Shown here: one piece after another, positions 1-9,080 of the stretch
Layout of the letters: the number at the start of each line of letters is the position of its first letter
How positions within the stretch are numbered: position 1 is the first letter of the stretch
NCBI GenBank assembly: GCA_030015575.1
Contig: JASDDO010000008.1
Location: 81,755,965-81,819,964, forward strand
DNA length: 64,000 bases
Direction of reading: 5' to 3'
From: Agapanthus africanus
Taxonomy: Eukaryota > Streptophyta > Magnoliopsida > Asparagales > Amaryllidaceae
Notes under the pieces: model-generated
Seen by the model: the letters and a program-made list of their open reading frames with translations, nothing else
Told to the model about the DNA's origin: nothing
The model's database searches: none
Position numbers and translations under genes: made by a program

Positions 1-563
1 TTTGGGATGGTGTAGCCCGACGGGTACTTTATCTGATCGTACCAGCTCGGATATGGTCGCCCCGTCTTGACAACTTGGCCGGCTGCCTCAGTTGCCTGGT
101 GAACCCTTATCTGCTAAGCTATATATTCATCTAGGGCATCTTTAGAAATTGTCTCCTCCTTGGCTGTTGACAGAGCCAGTGGAGGATTCGACGTCTCTCC
201 TCTGTCATCTTCAAGGACGATCGGAGGATCTTCAGCAGGAGGATCTTGCTGGATCATCATACCCATCATATCCTGGAACAGAAGGGCCATTCATTTTATA
301 TTGGCTGCTTGTTCCACAGCCTCTTTGTCCTTCTTTTCCAATATTCTCCGAAGGAACTCGGCGTCGGTTTCTTGCTCCTGGCGTTGATCCGAGGATGCTT
401 CGGGGCTTTCTTTTGGCCCAGTGAGTGCGGCCATCGCATTCATCATATCTTGGAGCTTCTGCTGCTGCTCCTGAGCTTTAGTCACCGATCGTGTAAGCGG
501 TCTATGACCTGTAGATGTACGGATGTCCTCTTTCCCGGACGCCATGTAGACGGTGTGTACCAC
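1..563 (-). pseudogene. Gag N-terminal region of element F (frameshifted, runs off the left edge)
   Basis: The minus-strand frame from 563 begins MVHTVYMASGKED and has a charged, glutamine-rich helical stretch (EQQQKLQDMMNAMAALT, then EFLRRILEKKDKEAVEQ). It ends in a stop near 291. The gag-like reading continues in a neighbouring frame (DPPAEDPPIVLEDD, then RPYPSWYDQIKYPSGYTIP) to the window edge. The WYDQ..YPSGY..P motif is what plant Ty3 gags of the Tat/Ogre type carry just before the capsid domain. One frameshift near 295 and one in-frame stop near 120 show that this copy cannot make intact Gag. The capsid and zinc-knuckle parts are outside the window. Confidence 0.7.
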
Positions 564-685
564 AATCCCCCAGACTTAGGGCGTTTAGGCTTACCGCTTT
601 TGACATTTGCCGCAGGCATGGGGACTTTCTCTGGCCTTCTTCTCTTGTGGGCCGTCGAAGTCGAGGGGGCCGTTGCAGCGGGCAC

Positions 686-1642
686 CTAGGTAGTTGTCGT
701 CCTTTGCTGTTTGACAGGACGGTTCTTTTCTTCCTGAATTTTCACCCTCTTTTGCCGGCGAGATTGATCTCGATCGATTACTGAGTCCTGAACCCGCCGC
801 CAGACCTTGTAAATTTTGGAGGACAGCCGTTGAGGGGGCTGCTCCGGCTTTGTTTCTGTAACATTCTCCGCGGGAGGAGGAGATCTTTTCAGCGTGGCAG
901 TCGGAGAGTTCTTGCGTACCCTCCTTAGCGGTTCAAAGCTATTCCCGGTCGGAACAGCATCATCGATTTCCACCATTGGAGCTGGTGGAGTTAACCCAGA
1001 GGGGGAGTTGCCCCCGGCCTTCCTTACTCGGCGCCAGTGGCGACGTCGAGCATGTCGAGCTGTTAAGGCTGGTTCGGCGATGGGGATGGTTTTGTCTTTC
1101 CCCCTGTCCAGATGAGGCGCCGCTGGTGCCAGCCTCTTGAAGATTGATGTCTTTTGAGTAGCGGTGTCCAATCTGTCAAAGACAGACCTTCGAGCAGGAA
1201 CGGGAGCCGGAATAGTTAGCCTTGTAAAGACCGACTCTTTAGCAGGAGAAGTCGTTTTGACAAATTCAGGAATAGAGATGGCTGTCTTCTTCGGGATGGC
1301 CACGTCAGGGGTAATGGGCTTCTTGGCAGGCCCTTCAGAGCTTGAGTTCAGCCTGGTGAAGATTGATGCTGCCGGCTTGACATTGGATGACCCGTTGAGA
1401 GGGTCCGTGGTAGTAGTGAGCTGATCGAAGACCGACTTCTTTTGTGCTTCCTGCGTCAGCGGGACACTAATGTTCACTGGCGGGAGCATGGTCCCGAAGA
1501 ACAGACCGGTAGTAGCTTGAGTCACTTGTTCCACAGGCATAGTGAACAGGGAAGCAGCCTGCGGTCCATAGGCTACACCTCCAGGTGAGGCGGAGCGTCG
1601 GTTGCATTTGCATTTGGAGCAGTTCGAGCAGTTGAAATCCAT
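686..1642 (-). CDS. VFxRL-repeat protein of element F (318 aa)
   Basis: This is an open frame of 318 codons from the first ATG at 1,642; a longer frame to 1,705 needs a TTG start. The N-terminus has a cysteine cluster (CSNCSKCKCN). The body holds five spaced copies of a [SI]-[VI]-F-x-[RQ]-L motif (KSVFDQL, ASIFTRL, ESVFTRL, RSVFDRL, TSIFKRL), separated by 25-40 residues rich in Pro, Thr, Ala and Lys. The second half is arginine-rich (RRRHWRRVRK) and ends in a basic tail. Such repeats occur in gag-pol polyproteins of plant Ty3 elements of this group; their role is unknown to me. It lies between the PBS and the gag frame, so it may be an extra leader ORF or a displaced gag segment. It is probably expressed only from the LTR promoter, if at all. 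Confidence 0.6.
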   Translation of the reverse strand: MDFNCSNCSKCKCNRRSASPGGVAYGPQAASLFTMPVEQVTQATTGLFFGTMLPPVNISVPLTQEAQKKSVFDQLTTTTDPLNGSSNVKPAASIFTRLNSSSEGPAKKPITPDVAIPKKTAISIPEFVKTTSPAKESVFTRLTIPAPVPARRSVFDRLDTATQKTSIFKRLAPAAPHLDRGKDKTIPIAEPALTARHARRRHWRRVRKAGGNSPSGLTPPAPMVEIDDAVPTGNSFEPLRRVRKNSPTATLKRSPPPAENVTETKPEQPPQRLSSKIYKVWRRVQDSVIDRDQSRRQKRVKIQEEKNRPVKQQRTTTT

Positions 1643-1770
1643 TGATGCTTGATTTCCTGCGCCAAGGAAGAGACCAAATCTTAGTAACTTGAAACCCGAG
1701 GGCAACCATTAATAAACCGCGATTTATTCGCGAAGACGACACACGAAGTGTGGAGTGGAAAGAGGAAAAA

Positions 1771-1788
1771 GTCCCACCGGGCGTGCCA
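1771..1788 (-). promoter_or_regulatory. Primer-binding site of element F
   Basis: On the minus strand the bases TGGCACGCCCGGTGGGAC lie five bases downstream of the LTR end. This TGGCACGCCC... motif directly after an LTR is typical of plant Ty3 elements primed by a host tRNA whose 3' end reads TGCCA. It fixes the element's orientation and the LTR boundary at 1,794. Confidence 0.75.
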
Positions 1789-2654
1789 GAATCTGTTCCC
1801 CTCCGAATGACGGCGCAACGTGAAGACGTCTTGCCTGAGATTCGGGGCAGATGCTATTTGGTTTTATCCGTCTACCTCTCCGAAGATGCCAAGTTGATTT
1901 ATGGCACCGTGTATCGGAGGTTTAGACGGATGTGGCCGATGTAGGAGACTTCGTCAGATTCCCCCTCGCTTGAGGGGTTTTTGATTGTGGGGACGCTCAT
2001 CCCTGCAGGCGCAAGCCCCTGCAGTTAATTACGCTACCGCATCGTGGTAACAACTTTCTCCTTCTCCAAAATTTCACTTCGTATCGTGTGTGTTTGTTTT
2101 GTTTGTGGTTGCCCGTGGATTGTATACGGAGACTAAGTTATGTCGTCTCCTGTAGGACGTGGATTAGTCCAAATCCGTATTTACTTAGATTTGGGTTTGG
2201 GGTTTTAGTTTAAGGATACGTTAGCCATATTTGAGGTAAGATCAACTTAAACGTTCGTTAAGGATACGTTAGTCCGATTTGAGACTAAGATCGACTTAAT
2301 GGGATCGTTTAAATCCGACAAGAGAGCATTTGGGCTCTATTGTTCCAGTTTAGGGACATAGTGGTCCGTTGCATGTATGGCCGTTGGGACCCATCACCTC
2401 TCTGACGACGTTGAAGGATTACAACGACAGATGTCAGAGGAGTTCAGAGATGTACTCTTGAACCAGAGTTGATTGGGGATCTATAGTCCAATTTGGGACT
2501 AAAGTCTGTTTGAAGGTTTAAGGATACGTTAGCCATATTTTAGGCTAAGATCAACTTAAACAGGATCGTTTAGATCCGACAAAATAGCATTTGGGAGCTC
2601 TATTGTTCCGGTTTAGGGACATAGTGGTCCATTGCCAGTTTAGGGACATGGTGG

Positions 2655-2815
2655 TCCATTAGTTTAAGGAAGCTTAAGTCCGTATATTGGTTTAAAGACG
2701 CTTAAGTCCATGAGTTTAAGGACGCTTAAGTCCGTTAGTTTAAGGACGCTTAAGTCCGTATATCGGTTTAAGGACGCTTAAGTCCATCAGTTTAAGGACG
2801 CTTAAGTCCGTAGCA
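2655..2815. repeat. GGAC-N6-GTCC micro-hairpin array (F LTR)
   Basis: About six units read TTTAAGGAC-GCTTAA-GTCC (first ones slightly degenerate), with spacers of 4-9 bases. GGAC and GTCC are complementary arms and the six-base loop is constant within this array. Two further single units with loop ATAGTG lie just upstream. The same frame with other loops recurs at 34,320-34,625 and 63,649-63,780. Confidence 0.85.
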
Positions 2816-3209
2816 ATGTATGGTTGTCGGGACCCGTCACCTCTCTGACGACGTTGAAGGATTACAACGACAAATGTCAAAGGAGTTCAGAGATGTACCC
2901 TTGAACCGGATGTAAATTGATTTAAGAGAGCAGTCGTGCTCAGTCAATTTAATTTGAGGACTTACGGCCAGAATTTGGCTAAGTCCAGTTGAGAATATTC
3001 AACAGTTTTTTATTTGTGTCTGGCCTGTTAGGCCTTTGATTGGGCTCTGCCCTTTGTTTAATAATGCAGTGCATTATTTCCTGGCCTGTCACGCCCTTTT
3101 AATTGGGCTCTGTCCCTTTTATTATAATGCAGAGCATTTGTTTTGGTCCATTGGACCCCTTAATTGGGCTCTGCCCTTTAATAATGCGTTGCATTTAATA
3201 TTCTGACAG

Positions 3210-3214
3210 TGCGC
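3210..3214 (+). other. Target-site duplication of element A, left copy
   Basis: TGCGC directly precedes the TGTTAG start of the left copia LTR and is repeated directly after the right LTR at 19,614-19,618. The match shows that A inserted here, inside the LTR of F. Confidence 0.9.
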
Positions 3215-5314
3215 TGTTAGTTGTATGTATGCCCTAGAGGCCAGTATTGTATAATGTATATTCTATTGGATGGTTGGACATATATAGAGATGACTTTCTT
3301 GCTCGATATGATGGTATGCTATCTGGTTGCTCTTTATCTTAACATGTGTACTTGTCTCTTTATACTGTCTTATGGTTACATGTTGGTAAAGCCCTCAGGA
3401 TGTGTACTTGACTACATGGACTATGATGCGGATCATACTAGTGGGGACATGGTAGTCCATAAGTGCATCCTTCAAGGTCCCTAGTCGTGGGTGTATCGAG
3501 ATGGGGCATCGATATACCAGTGTAGACTAGCGTATACGCTTCTCGACCCATGAGATGGGCGATGGATGATCCCATATCCATTGGTGTTTGACATCAGAGA
3601 TGGTATACGGGTGCTCAGTGGAGACTGGGTACACTGGACGGACTTGCCGAGAACTCCCAGTTGGTATTATACCTCACATCAGATGGCAGTTCTCTGGTGA
3701 CACTTGTACAGGTTAGTCTGTAGACCCGAGATCGTCATAGAGTCTTGTGTGATTCCCACTGTACTTTAATTTCCACCTTACCACGTTCATGAGGGCGTGC
3801 AAAACGGTGGTTTTTGGGTACAGTCCCGAGTCACATGGAGACGATGAGCGATAGGAGGGGTTTCGTCTCTCCCGGTATTGGGGGTTGATGTTTCGTTGTG
3901 CTCGATTGGCCGTAACAGGGAAGTCCCTGGCCAGGGCTGATTCAGAGATTTGCTGGTAAGTATTACCAGTAGTTTCTCAACCCGTTATGAGCCTCACATC
4001 GGCACGACTTATCAGTTATTGGGGTCTGACGTTTACCACCCCTAGACTTGATATGCGACATATCAGACGAGGAGACCGGACTGTACGGGAAGTGTTGCCA
4101 GTTGGCTCGACGGGAGTTGTAGCAGGTTCGCTTGTTTTCTTCTGATCGCTCAATACCCGGGTGGCCGTTACGTTTAGCTGACCGCTTGCGGCTTGGAGGT
4201 GCTTGATATGATCATCACCCACTGCCAGAGTATTGACGAGTCTTAGAGTCCCACAAAGGAGTTACCTAGTCCAGGCGAAACGTTGTGGTGCGCGTATGCG
4301 ATATGCGCATGGACCCGATTAAAATGCGCGTATAGGATACCGTATATTGATCGGGCGGCTTGCTTTTGGTGAGGTCATATGTGATATGGCCGAATTGATA
4401 AATCAAGTGTTGATTTATCATTTAACCATTAGTTTTCTCACTTGAAATACTTTCTTGTACATGATGGATGTATGCATGCATGTATGTTTTCTTTCTTTTA
4501 GTTTCATGCACATATGGATGTGCATACATACATACATACATACATCATCTATCATGGTTGCTTATACAAAGAAAATGGTGGCAATATAAGACTCACACCA
4601 TGAGTTTTTTAATATGGATTATTATTGTTTTTATACTAAAACAAAAGGAAAGAAAAAGGGTTGATTATTGGATTGTTTCTACACACTTCTTCATCTTACC
4701 ATGCTCACCCACTATTTAACCCTTGGTTATTTTTCCTTAGGTGTTTTAAACTATGATACAATAATATCTTTATATTCTAACCATGGTTTGAGATGAGAAG
4801 AAATAAATATATATAGAGATATATTTTCATTTCTTTTCACAAGTTAATCTTTTCTCTTCATCTAAAAGAAAAGCCATCATCTTCTTCCTCCTTCTTCCTT
4901 TGCTCTCTAGTTTTTTATAGTGAGCAAAACACACATCAAGAAAGGTTTTTGAAGTGAGAATTAGAACCACAACATCATTCTACACAAGTCTAGCCCACTT
5001 GTTTAGAGTGTTATCTTCTTTTCTTCTCTTGGAAAGTGAAGTCGATAGCTTGGACGAAGGAGCTTCGGGTGGATCGTCGTGGACACTAGAAGACTTCAGG
5101 AGGACCTTCCTCCAACACTCAAGAAGCCAAAGAGTCTTGCGAAGGGAGCTACAAAGGTTGTACTCTCGAAATCCTAGTCTTTGTTGCCTTTAATATTTAG
5201 AAACCCTAATTTTCTAGGATCGATCCTTTGTATGCTTGCTTAGCACCATAAAATTTAAACTTTGTGACATGTGATACTTCCAAACTCTACATAGGGTGTT
5301 AGGTAAACCTAACA
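3215..5314 (+). repeat. 5' LTR of element A (2,100 bp)
   Basis: It starts TGTTAGTTGTATGTATGCC and ends CCTAACA, directly before a PBS. The first roughly 740 bp match the 3' LTR at 18,658. It contains a CATG/TATG inverted microsatellite region (4,466-4,550), an AT-rich TATA-like stretch (AAATATATATAGAG, about 4,806) as probable promoter, and CT-rich sequence after it. The short frames inside are not genes. Confidence 0.9.
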
Positions 5315-5315
5315 T

Positions 5316-5328
5316 TGGTATCAGAGCC
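5316..5328 (+). promoter_or_regulatory. Primer-binding site of element A (initiator Met tRNA type)
   Basis: TGGTATCAGAGCC begins two bases after the LTR end. This is the standard plant copia PBS, complementary to the 3' end of initiator methionine tRNA, and it primes minus-strand DNA synthesis. Confidence 0.95.
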
Positions 5329-6060
5329 GACCTAGAACATTAGGCGACACTTTAACGAAGTAAAAACTCCGATCGAACCAAAATACGACTTTCTCGGACG
5401 CTCTCTGGACATTTTTTAAAATCTGGTTATTTTCAGAATTAAAAATACTTAAAAAATACAGCAGGAAAATATAAGAAATACTGTGAAATACGAAGCCATG
5501 AACAGTTCAAACCACCACGGAACCGCGGCCAATCCTTGCTTGGGCCGCGGATCCGCGGCCATACAGAGGCTTCATGACTTGTTATTTGCACAGTAATTCC
5601 TAAAACTGCTTGTATATTGCTTTAGGTATGTTTAATCTGAATTTACTACTGTAAATTCTGGAGATGGTTTTGGACTCGTCGATTCGATCGGAATTTTGAT
5701 TTCGTGTTTTTTCGGGGTAAATTAGAAAGTATTGAAGTGTTTGAACGAGTATCATTTGCTCACTTTTCACGGGGTTTAAATCTTTTGGAAATACGTGCAA
5801 GTTTTGTGGTGGACCCTCTAGAAGACAACAAACCTTAACTCGATTATGTGACCGTCTTGAACTGCCCTTTGAACCTTAGGGTTTGGGGCAGTACGGCGTG
5901 CCACATGTGAGGCGTTGGCTTGACCCTTCTACGGCTGGACCGCTACTACTGTGACACACTCCGGGGTTTTAAACTCCGCTCAAGTGTTGAGCTTTAGGAA
6001 ATCTTGGGTATTTGATCGTTCGTTCGAAAACTTTAATACTGTCTAATTATCTGGAATGAG

Positions 6061-6160
6061 ATGCAATATTTGGAATTCATAAAGTTGGACATGAAATACG
6101 AAATATGTGATATTTCACATTTACGATGTCTAAAGAGAATGTGGATTCCAAATATTGCAG
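6061..6160. repeat. Long imperfect inverted repeat in the A leader
   Basis: The outer arms GCAATATTTGGAAT (6,063) and ATTCCAAATATTGC (6,147) are near-perfect complements. Inner arms around GACATGAAAT / ATTTCACAT..ATGTC extend the pairing. Together they could form one hairpin of about 100 bases. In element B the arms survive (50,868 and about 51,345) but several hundred bases lie between them. Confidence 0.7.
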
Positions 6161-7013
6161 TTTTACACTTTCTTTTCTGTGACCGTAAGTGTCGTATGTC
6201 GATATCGCCGGTTTCGTTGCTATACATCAACGACAATTGGGGTATGCATACTTACTTACGTTGATGATACGAGATATTATGTGTTGCTGAGATATGATGT
6301 GTAGGATTGTCGCGATTGAATAGCCGGGGGGGGTTTTATGTGAGATGAGAGTTTTATATTTTCATTCATGTAAATTCAAATGTAATTTAATATTCTTTTA
6401 TTTGGGGCACTTCCGGGTTGAGGTTGATGCCACCAGTGTTGTATATTATTTACTTTTCCGCATTAGGATGGACCCAAGGAGGGGAGCACAGGTGACCGGG
6501 TTCTGGGGTTCAGTGGGAGGCCATCTCGAGGAGTCGAGACCGGGTCTCCTAAACTCCAGAATTAGTAGGGTCGCTTGCCGCTCTCATAGGGGTCCAGGGT
6601 GTGGGCTTGGCTATTCATCGCGACTGTGGAATCCGTATTTTCTATTATTGGCTAAATACTAAATACGGACGTCCTAGTATATCCCACATTATATCTATGT
6701 TTCTGCTGCGATATCTGTGATGTGATCATGTGATGTGCTGTGATAGATACAGTATATAGTATATATGATATATTATATAGATGTTACTTATGTTTTGCAC
6801 CCGCACTATCCCTGCCATGCTCTGTCGTTAGTTACCTAACCTAACGGTGCACGAGGGGACATCGAGGCGAATGCGGATGGCATACGTGTACGTCGTATTT
6901 ATCTGTGATGTTTAGGTGACTTAAATGATGGGACTTCATTAATGTGATTAATGAAAGAAAAGAAACCTAAAAGATGTTGTAGAATCAAATTTTCAAATAA
7001 AAGGGTAGCTACA

Positions 7014-7300
7014 GTTTTGCTTTGCATAGCGGTATATATGATATACCCTGCACCTTATTCGATGAGGAAAGAGCCGAGATCCCTTCACCGGGAGTGACCA
7101 CTTTAGCAAAACTGGCAGATGCTACAACACTCGGTTTTGACTTTTGACTGCTTTTGGAGTTTTGCTTTGCATAGTGATATATATGATATGTCCTGCACCT
7201 TATTCGATGAGGAAAGAGCCGAGATCCCTTCACCGGGAGTGACCTCTTTAGCAAAACTAATAAAAGCCTCAAAATCACTCCATTTCAAAATTTCACTTGA
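7014..7300. repeat. Two-copy 145-bp tandem repeat in the A leader
   Basis: The block starting GTTTTGCTTTGCATAG is repeated exactly 145 bases later (7,014 and 7,159). It includes the near-identical stretch CACCTTATTCGATGAGG through CCGGGAGTGACC. On the minus strand both copies stay open as ..AKEVTPGEGISALSSSNKVQ... The homologous region of B (52,097 and 52,244) has the same duplication with a 147-base period, so the duplication predates the split of A and B. Confidence 0.8.
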
Positions 7301-8045
7301 TTCTACAACGATATCAAGTTCATTACGCAATAGGTTTTCAGAAAAACCTGTCGTAGCCCTCCGTCATTTCAGATAAATCCTGCTTAGTATTCGTGCTGCG
7401 TTTGTTGACCTTGTTAAGACGCAGTGTGCGGTAGCTGACCAGTATTTATCTGCTTATGCATATGATGCAGATTGGATTAGGGTAGTCGTACGGCCTTGTT
7501 GACCTTGTCAAGGGTCGTGCGGGTGGGTTTAATTCAATCAAGAAGTGACGGGTTGAACTTGACTTACGGTCTATGGTTTGTTGACCTTGTCAAGGTCATA
7601 GATCGTTTGGGGCAAAATATTATCGGGAATTTCAAGTGTTGAAATTTGCAATGAGATTGCATACCTTCTATGAGATAGTTGGATCCCGATACCCACTGCG
7701 AGTAATTGTTACTCCTGGGAGAGTTTTACACAGGACAATTAGCCGATCAAGTAGGTGTCTAGAAAGGTGTCAACGGGGTTACGCCTCTGGGAAAACGAGG
7801 TTTACTTTAATTAGGACCGTGCGAAAGCACGGGGAACCTCCCTCAAAGTACCAACACTGGCCTGGCTGAAAGATCGGTAAAGTTGTAGGGTGTAATTAAT
7901 CCCGGCTAGTCTTTCCTTTTAGGGTTTGAAGGAAGATTTGATAAAAACAGTGGGAGCCATCCTGATTAGATAAGATAATAACCAATCTGATCTTGCAAGA
8001 GCATACGCTAAAGTGTTTTCTTCTCTTTCTCTCCAGGTAGCGACC

Positions 8046-9080
8046 ATGTCATGCCTTAATCAAGATAATAATATGGATGTATTGACCGAACCCGCAAGTT
8101 ATACTGTGCTGGGGAATGTTGGTTCCGTTCTTTCTTATAAGAGTTATAGGACCGAACAAGACATAGGGGAATACCAGGATTCCCATGCCACCCGAATGAA
8201 GAAAGTACATGATGATGCATTTTCTTCGGGTGTGTTCGTTACAGAGAACTGTTTCTCCATTTGCCCTACGTTCTTGGTATTAGATACCGGGTCAGGATCC
8301 CATATATGTAATCAGTTACATGGGCTTAGGAAAGGTAGAGAACTTGGAGAAGGTGATAAAGACATAAGAGTTGGAAATGGTGCAATTGTTGCAGCTAAGA
8401 CTGTCGGGGAATATCACCTTGCATTACCAACTGGTAATACATTGGTTCTGAACGAATGCTATTACATGCCGAACCTGATATGCAACATTATATCGGTTTC
8501 TTTGTTGAGTAAAGAGGGATATAATTTTGTATTACAGGATAATGTTATGAACATTTTCCGTAACCAAAAGTTGGTTGGATCAGGCACGTTGTGCAATGGC
8601 ATTTATGTTCTAAATCAATCAACAGTTCTAAGCATAACAAACACACACAAGAGGAAGAGTTCAGAACTGAACGAATCCTTCTTGTGGCATTGTAGACTGG
8701 GTCACATCAATGCGACACGACTAGATAAGTTGCATAAGGATGGATATTTGAAACCGTTCGAATTTTCATCTTATGACACTTTCCAGTCATGTCTCAAAGG
8801 CAAGATGACCAAAACTCCGTTTACAGGACACGGAGAAAGAGTTACTGAACTCTTGGGGCTGATACATAGTGATGTATGCGGTCCCATATCTACACATGCC
8901 AGGGATGGTTCTGCGTACTTCATTACATTCACTGACGATCTCTCTAGGTTCGGGTATGTGTTCTTGATGAAACACAAATCAGAAGCTTTTAAGAAATTTA
9001 GAGAATATAACAAGAAGTCGAGAACCAAACCGGAAAAAGTATTAAAATCCTTCGATCTGATCGAGGAGGTGAATACTTGA
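8046..9080 (+). pseudogene. Copia pol, part 1: protease and integrase N-terminal half
   Basis: The first ATG of the frame is at 8,046; a GTG-initiated frame from 8,013 is unlikely. The aspartic protease motif LDTGSGSHIC is at about residue 80 and intact. The pre-integrase zinc region follows (WHCRLGH, then FQSCLKGKMTKTPF, where the first cysteine of the usual C-x2-C pair is replaced). Next comes the integrase core start (IHSDVCGP...GSAYFITFTDDLSRFGYV). The frame ends at 9,080 after a one-base shift near 9,010-9,020; the integrase reading continues in the 9,077 frame. Gag, normally fused upstream, is missing. These enzymes would act in the cytoplasmic virus-like particle and in nuclear integration. 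Confidence 0.9.

Larger units (their letters stand above)
1794..3214 (-). repeat. 5' LTR of element F, R-U5 part
   Basis: The LTR end is TGTTCCC on the plus strand (GGGAACA on minus), next to the PBS. The sequence is homologous over long blocks to 33,768-34,900, the LTR of element J. It is untranslated and made largely of short inverted repeats. Examples are TTAGCC..GGCTAA (2,529-2,548), six GGAC-GCTTAA-GTCC-like units (about 2,655-2,812), GGCC-TGTTA-GGCC (3,022-3,034), GGTCC-ATT-GGACC (3,145-3,157), and three AATGC..GCATT dyads (3,062-3,195). A compound hairpin at 2,111-2,160 recurs elsewhere in the window. The LTR is interrupted at 3,214 by element A. Confidence 0.75.
5329..8045 (+). other. 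Untranslated leader of element A, no gag
   Basis: No frame here shows a copia gag or a CCHC zinc knuckle. The leader holds a GC-rich palindrome region (5,516-5,556, GAACCGCGGCC... and GGCCGCGGATCCGCGGCC), a long imperfect hairpin (6,061-6,160), a two-copy 145-bp tandem repeat (7,014-7,300), three TTGAC-N3-GT(C/T)AA dyads (7,404-7,595), and a polypyrimidine-AG sequence just before pol. A weak frame at 7,636-7,869 matches one in element B (52,602-52,955) but resembles no known protein. Confidence 0.7.

Noticed and set aside
3221..3484. Hydrophobic 87-codon frame resembling a membrane protein (also 18,668-18,922 and minus 21,748-22,008)
   Set aside because: It recurs wherever the copia LTR head occurs and is LTR sequence, not a gene.
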